DNA of 6,533 bases from Haloarculaceae archaeon (GCA_028274885.1 JAQCMX010000162.1:1-6533), one strand, 5' to 3'. Shown: positions 1-6,048, counted from the stretch's first letter. Numbers and translations: made by a program. Notes: generated by a model not told the origin, from the sequence alone.

Positions 1-601
1 CAGTCTCGCGCTCGGGGATGCAGGGATCCCGACGCCGACCACCGAGGTGACGTTTACGAAAGACGCGGCACTGGAGACGATCGAATCCTTCGGTTACCCA
101 TGTGTTCTCAAGCCCGTGGTGGGTTCCTGGGGCCGACTGATGGCGAAAATCGACTCCCGGTCGGCTGCGGAGGCGATTCTCGAACACAAGGAGACGTTGG
201 GCCACTACGAGCACAAGGTGTTTTATATCCAGGAGTTCGTCGAGAAACCCGGCCGTGACATCCGTGTGCTCGCGACCGACGGGGAGCCAGTCGCCGCGAT
301 GACACGAAGCGGGGATCACTGGCTGACAAACGCCGCGAAGGGTGCAGAGACATCGCAGTTCGAGCTCGATGAGACCGCACGGAAACTGGTCGAGCGCGCG
401 AGCGACGCCGTTGGTGGCGGCCTGCTCGGGGTGGATCTGATGGAAACCGGGGCTGGCGAGACAGGCCAGGCGGACGGCTACACGGTCCACGAAGTCAATC
501 ACACAGTCGAGTTCAAAGCGCTAAACGAGGCCGTCGACGTAGATGTTCCCGCACGGGTGGTCGACTGGCTGGAAGGACAGATTGAGGAGGAAAAGAGGTG
601 A
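1..601 (+). CDS. argX: Glutamate--LysW ligase ArgX (RimK-like ATP-grasp), 5'-truncated
   Basis: ATP-dependent ligase that joins the alpha-amino group of glutamate to the C-terminal glutamate of the carrier protein LysW, the first committed step of carrier-bound arginine synthesis in the cytoplasm. The frame is open from base 2, so the gene enters from outside the window. The GTG at 47 is not the start, because the residues before it (LALGDAGIPTPTTEV) fit the family. Of a usual length near 290 residues, 199 are present. Counting from base 2, visible ATP-grasp features are the nucleotide-binding lysine K37 in CVLKPVVGSWGR, the segment YIQEFVEKPGRDIRV (75-89), and the metal-binding acidic region with D145 (GVDLMET) and E164/N166 (HEVNHTVEF). 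The LysX/ArgX family is clear. Glutamate (ArgX) rather than aminoadipate (LysX) specificity is inferred from the neighbouring argF and from haloarchaea generally making lysine by the diaminopimelate route. Its stop overlaps the argC GTG by four bases. Confidence 0.92.
   Translation, partial: SLALGDAGIPTPTTEVTFTKDAALETIESFGYPCVLKPVVGSWGRLMAKIDSRSAAEAILEHKETLGHYEHKVFYIQEFVEKPGRDIRVLATDGEPVAAMTRSGDHWLTNAAKGAETSQFELDETARKLVERASDAVGGGLLGVDLMETGAGETGQADGYTVHEVNHTVEFKALNEAVDVDVPARVVDWLEGQIEEEKR
584..590 (+). promoter_or_regulatory. Ribosome binding site of argC
   Basis: GAGGAGG lies seven bases before the GTG at 598 and matches the archaeal anti-Shine-Dalgarno 16S rRNA tail (consensus GGAGGTGA). 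It sits inside the last codons of argX, supports the GTG start of argC, and suggests translational coupling across the GTGA overlap. Confidence 0.7.
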
Positions 602-1635
602 CCTTCACCGCGAGCGTCGTCGGGGGAAGCGGGTTCACCGGCGGCGAGTTACTCCGCCTGCTCGATGGTCACCCGGAGTTCGAGATCGTACAGGCGACGA
701 GTCGCTCGGAAACGAACAGGACGGTGGGGCACTCCCACCCGAATCTGCGTCACCTCGATTTGCGCTTTTCCCATCCTGAGGACCTCGCAGGCGTGGACGT
801 ACTCTTTGCGGCGACGCCACACGGCGTTTCGATGGAGCAGATCGATCGCTTTCGCGAAGCAGCCGGGACAGTCGTCGACCTCTCTGCGGATTTCAGGCTC
901 GATCGCGAAACACAGTACGAGGAGTGGTACGACGGCCACAGCCGCCCGGAACTGCTCCAGGAGGCGGTGTACGCACTCCCCGAACTGACCCGTGATGAAC
1001 TGCCCGGCGCGGGGATCATCGCCTCGGGTGGCTGTAATGCGACGGCCACGATACTCGGACTGCTCCCGCTGTTCGAGGGGGAGGTTCTTGCGGGCGACGA
1101 ACAGATCGTCGTCGACGTGAAGGTCGGCTCCAGCGAGGGTGGGGCGGGCGGCGGCGAGGCGTCCGCACACCCCGAACGCTCCGGCGTCGTCCGTCCCTAC
1201 GCACCGACGGGACACCGACACGAGGCCGAAATCGAGCAGCTTCTCGACATCGAGGTTTCCTTTACAGTACACGCAGTCGGTATGATCAGAGGTGCAACAG
1301 CGACGTGTCACGTCTTCCCCGGAGAGCCGGTCTCGAAGGCGGACCTCTGGGGTGCCTACCGTGGCTCGTACGCCGATGAACCGTTTGTCGAGATCGTCTC
1401 GGGCGGTGGCGGTGTGTATCGCTATCCTGAACCGAAGGCGGTCGCGGGCACGAACCGTGCGGAGGTTGGATTCGAACTCGATCCCGGAAACGGACGCCTG
1501 GTGGCTTTCTCGGCAATTGACAATATGATGAAAGGATCGGCGGGACAGGCTGTCCACGCCGCGAACATCGCATTGGGTATCGAGGAGACGGCCGGTCTCG
1601 AGTTCAGGGGGCTACACCCCGTCGGTGCACCATAA
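598..1635 (+). CDS. argC: LysW-gamma-L-glutamyl-phosphate reductase (ArgC/LysY family)
   Basis: NADPH-dependent reductase that converts carrier-bound gamma-glutamyl phosphate to the semialdehyde, the third step of the pathway; cytoplasmic. The 345 residues are a full-length family member. The N-terminal dinucleotide-binding motif GGSGFTGGELLRLL spans residues 9-22. The catalytic cysteine is C146 in ASGGCNATA, and the conserved histidine region is HAVGMIRGATATCH (225-238). TGHRHEAE (205-212) and the C-terminal IDNMMKGSAGQAVHAANIALG region (308-328) are also typical. The GTG start at 598 is chosen because the nucleotide-binding motif begins nine residues later and no earlier start fits; an RBS precedes it. 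The histidine motif lacks the proline of the bacterial HLLPM form, as in carrier-type LysY proteins. It overlaps argX by four bases and is followed by a 12-base gap to argB. The family assignment is firm; use of LysW rather than an acetyl group is inferred from argX. Confidence 0.95.
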   Translation: MTFTASVVGGSGFTGGELLRLLDGHPEFEIVQATSRSETNRTVGHSHPNLRHLDLRFSHPEDLAGVDVLFAATPHGVSMEQIDRFREAAGTVVDLSADFRLDRETQYEEWYDGHSRPELLQEAVYALPELTRDELPGAGIIASGGCNATATILGLLPLFEGEVLAGDEQIVVDVKVGSSEGGAGGGEASAHPERSGVVRPYAPTGHRHEAEIEQLLDIEVSFTVHAVGMIRGATATCHVFPGEPVSKADLWGAYRGSYADEPFVEIVSGGGGVYRYPEPKAVAGTNRAEVGFELDPGNGRLVAFSAIDNMMKGSAGQAVHAANIALGIEETAGLEFRGLHPVGAP

Positions 1636-1647
1636 CGGAAAAGTCTC

Positions 1648-2484
1648 ATGACAGTAGTCATCAAGGTAGGCGGCGCTCGTGCGGTCGATCCAGCGGGCGC
1701 GCTCGCGGACGTGGCATCGCTCGTCGAAACCGAGGACGTGGTCGTCACTCACGGCGGTTCGACGGCCGTCGACGAGACACTCGAGCGACTCGGGATGGAG
1801 CCGGAGTACGTCGAGACGCCGTCGGGCGTAGTCGGACGCTTTACGGACGAGGAGACCATCGACGTGTTCAAGATGGTACTGCCGGGCCTGGTAAACACCG
1901 ACATGGTTGCACAGCTCCAGGGGGAGGGGGTCGACGCGGTCGGGCTCTCGGGCGTCGACGGGAAACTGTTGCACGGCCCACGAAAATCAGCGGTCCGCGT
2001 CCTGGCGGACGGAAAGCGCAAGATCCGCCGTGGTGACCATTCGGGATCGATCGAGGCGGTCAACACCGGTGTGCTGGAGTCACTTCTCGGGGCGGGGTAC
2101 ACCCCCGTTGTGAGCCCGCCGATGGCTGGCGCGGACGACGGCGAAATTACGCCGGTCAACACCGACGCGGATCGCTCTGGGGCCGTGATCGCGGGCGAAC
2201 TCGACGCGACGCTCGTGCTGTTGACGGACGTGCCCGGGATCTGCGCCGATCCCGAAGACGAGTCCACGCTGATCGGATCCGTGGTGACGGCGGCAGACTG
2301 GAACCGCCTCGAGGACGCCGCCGAGGGGTTCATGAACCGGAAGGTCATGGCCATCGAGGAAGCGCTCGCAGGGGGCGCCGAGCGGGCGATCGTCGCCGAT
2401 GCGAACGCCGACAGCCCCGTCGAGAGGGCACTGGACGGCGGCGGAACACACGTCCAGCCCTCCGCACTTGGAGAGGAAGTATGA
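1648..2484 (+). CDS. argB: LysW-L-glutamate kinase (ArgB/LysZ family)
   Basis: Amino-acid kinase that phosphorylates the gamma-carboxyl of carrier-bound glutamate with ATP, the second pathway step. At 278 residues it has normal acetylglutamate-kinase length. Visible elements are VVIKVGGA at the N-terminus (K6, G8-G9), the glycine turn THGGSTAVDETLERLG (34-49), substrate-loop R64 in SGVVGRFTDEET, the nucleotide-binding PVNTDADRSGAVIAG (169-183, with N171 and D173), LLTDVPGI (191-198), and K232 in FMNRKVMAIEEAL, equivalent to the phosphate-binding lysine near the C-terminus of bacterial enzymes. HGGS replaces the HGGGP of bacterial N-acetylglutamate kinases, which fits the LysZ-like carrier-dependent branch. 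The ATG at 1648 puts the first beta strand directly at the N-terminus; only a weak purine-rich GGAAAAG (1637-1643) precedes it. The stop overlaps the ATG of a 14-codon frame at 2481. Confidence 0.95.
   Translation: MTVVIKVGGARAVDPAGALADVASLVETEDVVVTHGGSTAVDETLERLGMEPEYVETPSGVVGRFTDEETIDVFKMVLPGLVNTDMVAQLQGEGVDAVGLSGVDGKLLHGPRKSAVRVLADGKRKIRRGDHSGSIEAVNTGVLESLLGAGYTPVVSPPMAGADDGEITPVNTDADRSGAVIAGELDATLVLLTDVPGICADPEDESTLIGSVVTAADWNRLEDAAEGFMNRKVMAIEEALAGGAERAIVADANADSPVERALDGGGTHVQPSALGEEV
2470..2479 (+). promoter_or_regulatory. Purine-rich RBS-like element before the argB/mini-ORF overlap
   Basis: GGAGAGGAAG ends one base before the ATG at 2481 that overlaps the argB stop. It is a better Shine-Dalgarno match than the GGAG at 2510-2513, which lies eight bases before the argD ATG at 2522. 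It may simply encode the last argB residues (Gly-Glu-Glu), but its position would favour re-initiation at 2481. Confidence 0.35.
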
Positions 2485-2525
2485 AAACCGACAGAACGGA
2501 ATCAAAACTGGAGCAAAAGCAATGA
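2481..2525 (+). CDS. Possible 14-codon bridging ORF between argB and argD
   Basis: The frame reads MKTDRTESKLEQKQ. Its ATG overlaps the argB stop (ATGA, 2481-2484) and its stop overlaps the argD ATG (ATGA, 2522-2525), so a ribosome could pass from argB to argD through it without leaving the mRNA. A purine-rich RBS-like stretch precedes it. Against a conserved peptide: it is about 40% GC (18 of 45 bases), far below its neighbours, includes the codon AGA, which is rare in haloarchaea, and has a lysine-rich composition unlike haloarchaeal proteins. There is no run of arginine codons, so classical arginine attenuation is not indicated. It may be a spacer whose frame is accidental, or a translation relay in which the peptide itself does not matter. 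Confidence 0.25.
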   Translation: MKTDRTESKLEQKQ

Positions 2526-3646
2526 GTGGATTCGTATTTAACGAGAAGCCAATCCAGATCGTCGAGGGCGATGGGTCGTATCTCTACGACACCGACGGGA
2601 CTGCGTACCTCGATGTCGGGGCGAGTTACGCCTGCGTCCCGCTCGGCCATGGCCACGAGGCGGTCCAGGAGGCGGTCAGAGAACAGTTCTCGAAACTGAC
2701 CTACGTCCAGGCGTCATATCCCGTGGAGATCAGGACGGAACTCTACGAGCGACTCGCCCGGACAGCGCCGTCAGGTATCGATAAGGTGTGGCTTTGTAAC
2801 TCCGGGACGGAGGCAAACGAGGCGGCGCTGAAGTTCGCTCGGTCGGCGACAGGCAACTCGAAGATCGTCGCGACGATGCAGGGGTTCCACGGGCGCACGA
2901 TGGGTGCACTGGCGACCACCTGGAAGGACAAGTACAAAAAACCCTACGAACCGCTGATCGGCGACGTGGCGTTTGTCCCCTACAACGACGGCGACGCGAT
3001 GGCCGAGGCCGTCGACGAGCAGACAGCGGCGGTCATCGTCGAACCGGTCCAGGGTGAAGGTGGGATCAATCCGGCCTCGACGGAGTTTCTGACACGGACC
3101 CGCGAGGTGACCGACGACGCCGGAGCCGCGCTCATCTTCGACGAGGTCCAGACGGGAATGGGTCGGACGGGAACCCTGTGGGCCGGTAAGGGTCAGATCA
3201 CCCCGGACATGATCACGAGCGCGAAAGGGCTCGGAAACGGGATGCCGATCGGCGCGACGCTGTGTCGGGACTGGATCGCCGAAAACTACGGTTCGCACGC
3301 GTCGACGTTCTCCGGGGCGCCGGTCATCGCTGCGGCGGCCAACGCAACCGTCGGCACGATTGTCGAGGAAAACGTTCCCGAACACGCGGCCAAGATGGGG
3401 CGGTACCTGCGTGAGGAACTCGAACGGGCCATCGGTGACGAGGTACGCGAGATACGGAGCGAGGGGCTCATGCTCGGAATCGAGGTGAAACGCGGTGCGA
3501 ACCGCTATCTCAAGCAACTGGCCCTGAATCACCAGGTGCTTGCCTTGCCCGCCGGCCGAACGGTGGTTCGGCTGCTTCCGCCCCTGACGATCGAAACCGG
3601 GGAGGCCGACGAACTGGTGGCCGCACTGGAGGCGGTGCTGAGATGA
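2522..3646 (+). CDS. argD: LysW-gamma-L-glutamate-semialdehyde / acetylornithine aminotransferase (class III, ArgD)
   Basis: PLP-dependent class III aminotransferase that converts carrier-bound glutamate semialdehyde to carrier-bound ornithine with glutamate as amino donor. At 374 residues it is of normal length. PLP features: NSGTEANEAALK (93-104) for the phosphate, GFHGRT (121-126) for the ring, E174 in VEPVQGEGG, D207 in IFDEVQTGMGRTG, and the Schiff-base lysine K235 in SAKGLGNGMPIG. STFSGAP (261-267) supplies the phosphate contact from the partner subunit; bacterial enzymes usually have GGNP there. The C-terminal VVRLLPPL (348-355) is typical of ArgD. The frame is open upstream to 2399 inside argB, but the ATG at 2522 is chosen because MSGFVFNEKPIQI begins at the usual N-terminus and the longer form would add 41 unrelated residues. 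Its stop overlaps the argE ATG (ATGA, 3643-3646). Confidence 0.96.
   Translation: MSGFVFNEKPIQIVEGDGSYLYDTDGTAYLDVGASYACVPLGHGHEAVQEAVREQFSKLTYVQASYPVEIRTELYERLARTAPSGIDKVWLCNSGTEANEAALKFARSATGNSKIVATMQGFHGRTMGALATTWKDKYKKPYEPLIGDVAFVPYNDGDAMAEAVDEQTAAVIVEPVQGEGGINPASTEFLTRTREVTDDAGAALIFDEVQTGMGRTGTLWAGKGQITPDMITSAKGLGNGMPIGATLCRDWIAENYGSHASTFSGAPVIAAAANATVGTIVEENVPEHAAKMGRYLREELERAIGDEVREIRSEGLMLGIEVKRGANRYLKQLALNHQVLALPAGRTVVRLLPPLTIETGEADELVAALEAVLR
3628..3637 (+). promoter_or_regulatory. Ribosome binding site of argE
   Basis: GGAGGCGGTG lies five bases before the ATG at 3643, within the last codons of argD, and closely matches the archaeal GGAGGTG consensus. Together with the ATGA overlap it supports this start and coupling of argE to argD translation. 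Confidence 0.6.
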
Positions 3647-4722
3647 GCAAAGCATCCACCGACCGCGAGGCCAGCAGGGTCGTCGAGGATCCACGCGAAC
3701 TGGTCGTCAAACTGGTCCGGATCCCTTCTGTGACGGACAACGAGAGCCCGTGTGCCCGACAGCTAGCCCGCTTTTTCAAGCGCCACGACCGTGAGGCCTG
3801 GATCGATGACGTGGGTAACGTCCGCGCGCCAGCCGACGACGGCGTGCTACTCACCTCACACATCGACACAGTCCCAGGTGATATTCCGGTCCACGTCGAA
3901 AAAAACGAGGACGGACAGCGGGTGCTCTGGGGTCGCGGGAGCGTCGACGCGAAGGGGTCACTGGCCGCGATGGCTGTGGCGGCCGTACACACAGGGGCGA
4001 GTTTTATCGGGGTCGTTGGCGAGGAGGTCGACTCCCGTGGCAGTCGGTTTGTGATCGGGGATCGGGAGTCGGAACCGGAGTATCTCATCAACGGCGAGCC
4101 CTCAGGCTGGAACGGTATCACGCTCGGATATCGGGGTCTGCTCGGTGGCACCTACGTGATCACCTCGGAGTCGGGACACTCCTCCCGACCCGACAAGAAC
4201 GCGATCCAGAACGCGATGGACTGGTGGGCCCGCGTCGAGGCGGAGTTCGAACACGACGAGTGGGTTCCGGTGTTCGAACGCGTGACGTGCAAACCGATCG
4301 AGTTCGAGGGTGGCGTCTCCGAGGACGGACTGTCGGTCGAGGCGACGATGGATGTCCAGTTACGGGTTCCCCCCGGGTACACAGTCGACGAGGTGCGCGA
4401 AATCGCCAACGGTCACCTCGAGGTCGGGACGGTCAACTGGCACGACAGGGTCGAACCGATCATGGAGAGCCCTCGGACGCCGGTGGCGCGTGCGTTCCGT
4501 GCGGCGATCAGGCAACACGGCGGCGACCCGCGGATGCTGCGCAAGACCGGAACGAGTGATCAGAACGTCTTTGCGGACCACTGGGACGTGCAGACGGTCT
4601 CCTATGGCCCCGGCGACTCGGATCTCGACCACGCCCCGGACGAGCACCTCGTCCTGGACGAATACGATAGAGCCGTGGCGGTACTGGAGACGGTCACGGA
4701 ACGGCTTTTAGAGGAAACATGA
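3643..4722 (+). CDS. argE: LysW-L-ornithine hydrolase (M20 metallopeptidase, ArgE/LysK family)
   Basis: Zinc/cobalt-type M20 amidohydrolase that releases free ornithine from the carrier LysW. It has 359 residues, normal for the family. Metal-site residues can be placed: H73 and D75 in SHIDTVPG, bridging D102 in GRGSVDAKGS, the catalytic pair E127/E128 in GEEVDSRG, E152 in INGEPSGWN, and H330 in LDHAPDEHL. The middle section, from GYRGLLGGTYVI through the GHSSRP motif (178-183) onward, is the dimerisation/lid domain. It is of the LysK type rather than the bacterial ArgE type, judging by GEPSGWN and the DHAPDEHL ending. The first roughly 15 residues are polar and may be disordered. The start at 3643 is supported by a strong RBS and by ATGA overlap with argD; the stop overlaps argF in the same way (ATGA, 4719-4722). 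Often called lysK or argE/lysK; the arginine role is inferred from context. Confidence 0.93.
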   Translation: MSKASTDREASRVVEDPRELVVKLVRIPSVTDNESPCARQLARFFKRHDREAWIDDVGNVRAPADDGVLLTSHIDTVPGDIPVHVEKNEDGQRVLWGRGSVDAKGSLAAMAVAAVHTGASFIGVVGEEVDSRGSRFVIGDRESEPEYLINGEPSGWNGITLGYRGLLGGTYVITSESGHSSRPDKNAIQNAMDWWARVEAEFEHDEWVPVFERVTCKPIEFEGGVSEDGLSVEATMDVQLRVPPGYTVDEVREIANGHLEVGTVNWHDRVEPIMESPRTPVARAFRAAIRQHGGDPRMLRKTGTSDQNVFADHWDVQTVSYGPGDSDLDHAPDEHLVLDEYDRAVAVLETVTERLLEET

Positions 4723-5618
4723 ATCTGGTCGATGTCGACGACCTTACGCAAACACAGCTGCATGCGGTACTCGAGCGCGCCGCAGAGAACAAAGCAGTCG
4801 GCACCGAGTCGGCCCCGCTTGCGGACCAGACACTTGCGATGATCTTCGAAAAGCCGTCGACCCGAACCAGGATCTCCTTCGAGACGGGGATGACACAGCT
4901 GGGCGGGCACGCGATCTTTCTCGGGCCGGACGATATCCAACTTGGACACGGCGAACCGATCAAAGATACCGCCCGCGCGATGTCGCGGTACGTGGATTTC
5001 ATAATGGCCCGCATGTTCGATCACGCCGACGTGGTCGAACTCGCGGAGTTCGCGACGGTCCCGGTGATCAACGGCCTGACGGACGACGCCCACCCCTGTC
5101 AGACGCTCGCGGATCTGCTGACGATCCGACAACAGTTCGGAACGTTCGACGTGGACGTGGCCTGGGTCGGGGACGGTAACAACGTCTGTCAGTCTCTCGT
5201 ACTGGGGGCGGCGATGACCGACATCGACCTGACGGTTGCGACGCCCGAGGGCTACGAAATCGACGACGGCGTCCGCAAGCGCGCGGCCGGGCTGGACGGT
5301 ACACCCACAGAAACGAACGATCCCGAAGCAGCCGTCGAGGGTGCTGACGTGATTTACACGGATGTCTGGGTCAGCATGGGGGAAGAACAAAAACGAGCGC
5401 AGAAACTCCGGGACTTCGATGGGTTCGGGCTGACGGAGTCGATGGTCGGTGACCGGACGGTGATGCATTGTCTGCCGGCCCACCGCGGCGAGGAGATTAC
5501 AGACGACATCCTCGAGGGTGACAACGCGATCGTCTGGGATCAAGCCGAGAATCGGTTACACGCACAGAACGGTCTGTTGGTCTGGCTCGACGAACTCGAC
5601 GACGAGCGGATTGTATGA
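4719..5618 (+). CDS. argF: Ornithine carbamoyltransferase
   Basis: Transfers the carbamoyl group from carbamoyl phosphate to ornithine, giving citrulline; cytoplasmic, normally a homotrimer or larger assembly of trimers. The 299 residues cover both domains. Carbamoyl-phosphate residues are present in EKPSTRTRISFE (44-55, S47-T-R-T-R51) and HPCQ (125-128). The ornithine-specific SMG loop is at 219-221 (DVWVSMGEE), and the catalytic cysteine is C251 in HCLPAHRGEEI (250-260). The SMG and HCLP motifs separate it from aspartate carbamoyltransferase. The ATG at 4719 overlaps the argE stop, with GAGGA at 4711-4715 as a short-spaced RBS. It is the last biosynthetic gene of the operon here; argG and argH, needed for citrulline to arginine, are not in the window. 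In haloarchaea that also use the fermentative arginine deiminase route a catabolic paralogue exists, but this neighbourhood indicates the anabolic enzyme. Confidence 0.97.
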   Translation: MNLVDVDDLTQTQLHAVLERAAENKAVGTESAPLADQTLAMIFEKPSTRTRISFETGMTQLGGHAIFLGPDDIQLGHGEPIKDTARAMSRYVDFIMARMFDHADVVELAEFATVPVINGLTDDAHPCQTLADLLTIRQQFGTFDVDVAWVGDGNNVCQSLVLGAAMTDIDLTVATPEGYEIDDGVRKRAAGLDGTPTETNDPEAAVEGADVIYTDVWVSMGEEQKRAQKLRDFDGFGLTESMVGDRTVMHCLPAHRGEEITDDILEGDNAIVWDQAENRLHAQNGLLVWLDELDDERIV

Positions 5619-5625
5619 CTCATAC
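5613..5625 (+). repeat. 13-base palindrome at the argF stop codon
   Basis: GTATGACTCATAC is a perfect inverted repeat, with arms GTATGA and TCATAC around a central C, and contains the argF stop codon. In RNA it could form a five-base-pair stem with an ACT loop. No T-run follows, so it is not a convincing terminator. It could be a protein-binding site or chance. Confidence 0.3.
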
Positions 5626-5810
5626 CATAGTAATACCGTCAACGAACAATCCCGTGGGGGACTCGGGTGGGAATCTCGAAATCGGTCGACAATCCCGGAC
5701 TGGGAGCCACGAGCGACTCGCCAGACGCCGCCAGGGACCGTCCGGCGTGCCGCGTGAGGACCCGTTCAAAACCGTCGGATTTATACAATGATGCCGGATG
5801 AGTACAAGAT
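5619..5810. other. Spacer after the arg operon
   Basis: These 192 bases contain no gene I can support. A 58-codon frame starts with an ATG overlapping the argF stop (5615) and runs to 5791, but its product is basic and rich in Arg, Ser and Gly, unlike haloarchaeal proteins. A weak inverted repeat, ACGCCG at 5725-5730 with CGGCGT at 5743-5748, has a 12-base loop and no following T-run. The right end carries the TATA-like element of the next gene. Confidence 0.6.
5780..5785 (+). promoter_or_regulatory. TATA box of the 52-residue membrane protein gene
   Basis: TTTATA is centred about 28 bases before the ATG at 5811, the spacing expected when a haloarchaeal transcript begins at or next to the start codon. 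No Shine-Dalgarno sequence precedes 5811, consistent with a leaderless mRNA. This element fixes the start of the small gene and suggests that it is transcribed separately from the arg operon. Confidence 0.55.
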
Positions 5811-5969
5811 ATGATAGATGTCGTTTTCCACACCGGTCACACGCATCCCGACCTCTGGTGGATACTCGTGCCGAGTCTCCTGTCGTTTATTCTGGGACTG
5901 ATCCTTGGAAACTACACACACCACGTGTCAAACTGGCTTCGGCCCGATCACAGCACCTCGGGCGAGTAG
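5811..5969 (+). CDS. Small histidine-rich single-span membrane protein, unknown function
   Basis: This 52-residue protein lies between the arginine operon and purC. Residues 1-14 are polar and carry three histidines (FHTGHTHPD). Residues about 15-33 form one hydrophobic span, beginning DLWWILVPSLL and ending ILGLILG. The tail, from about residue 34, is polar with HH at 37-38, H47 and an acidic end. Six of 52 residues are histidine. The charge pattern does not fix the orientation. Evidence that it is real: a well-placed TATA-like element for a leaderless start at the ATG, a clean hydrophobic segment flanked by polar ends, and a position between two well-defined genes. I do not recognise a named family or function. 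The clustered histidines could bind a metal or a haem, but this is speculation. An upstream ATG pair at 5788/5791 opens only an eight-codon frame and is not the start. Confidence 0.68.
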   Translation: MIDVVFHTGHTHPDLWWILVPSLLSFILGLILGNYTHHVSNWLRPDHSTSGE

Positions 5970-5978
5970 TCCCCACCG

Positions 5979-5988
5979 GCGGATCCGC
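5979..5988. repeat. 10-base perfect palindrome upstream of purC
   Basis: GCGGATCCGC lies in the 79-base gap between the small membrane protein and purC, about 32 bases before the purC TATA-like element. It could be an operator or a short hairpin terminating the upstream transcript, but no T-run follows and chance is possible in GC-rich DNA. Confidence 0.25.
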
Positions 5989-6019
5989 GAGGACAGCCAG
6001 ATCCACAAAGTACAATCGT

Positions 6020-6025
6020 CTTAAC
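6020..6025 (+). promoter_or_regulatory. TATA-like promoter element of purC
   Basis: CTTAAC is centred about 27 bases before the purC ATG at 6049, in a locally AT-richer stretch. No ribosome binding site precedes the ATG, so a leaderless transcript is likely. The match to the haloarchaeal TATA consensus is only partial. Confidence 0.45.
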
Positions 6026-6048
6026 ACAGGCCCGCGAACCCGGTAGCA

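Noticed and set aside
47..49. GTG at 47 as the start of argX
   Set aside because: The same frame continues upstream to the window edge with residues typical of the family before the ATP-grasp region; the gene is simply cut by the window.
649..1557. Minus-strand frame of 302 codons opposite argC
   Set aside because: It lies wholly within argC. Its Arg/His-rich composition is the usual antisense shadow of GC-rich haloarchaeal genes, and no domain is recognisable.
2399..2521. Longer argD with 41 extra N-terminal residues
   Set aside because: This part is read out of frame inside argB, is unlike ArgD proteins, and the ATG at 2522 gives the normal N-terminus.
2771..3694. Minus-strand frame of 307 codons opposite argD
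   Set aside because: It is an Arg-rich antisense shadow; argD is complete and unambiguous on the plus strand.
4602..5543. Minus-strand frame of 313 codons opposite argF
   Set aside because: It is the antisense shadow of argF, whose catalytic motifs are all intact; there is no motif or RBS support.
5725..5748. Inverted repeat in the spacer as an arg operon terminator
   Set aside because: The stem is six base pairs, the loop is 12 bases, and no T-run follows. Haloarchaeal termination usually relies on T-rich sequence, which is absent here.
5639..5833. Minus-strand frame of 64 codons across the spacer
   Set aside because: It has no RBS or promoter, its composition is unremarkable, and it overlaps the plus-strand promoter and start of the 52-residue gene.
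5798..6046. Plus-strand frame of 82 codons overlapping the small membrane protein
   Set aside because: Its product is basic and Arg/Ser-rich without hydrophobic or domain structure. The alternative frame at 5811 gives a clean membrane segment and fits the promoter spacing.
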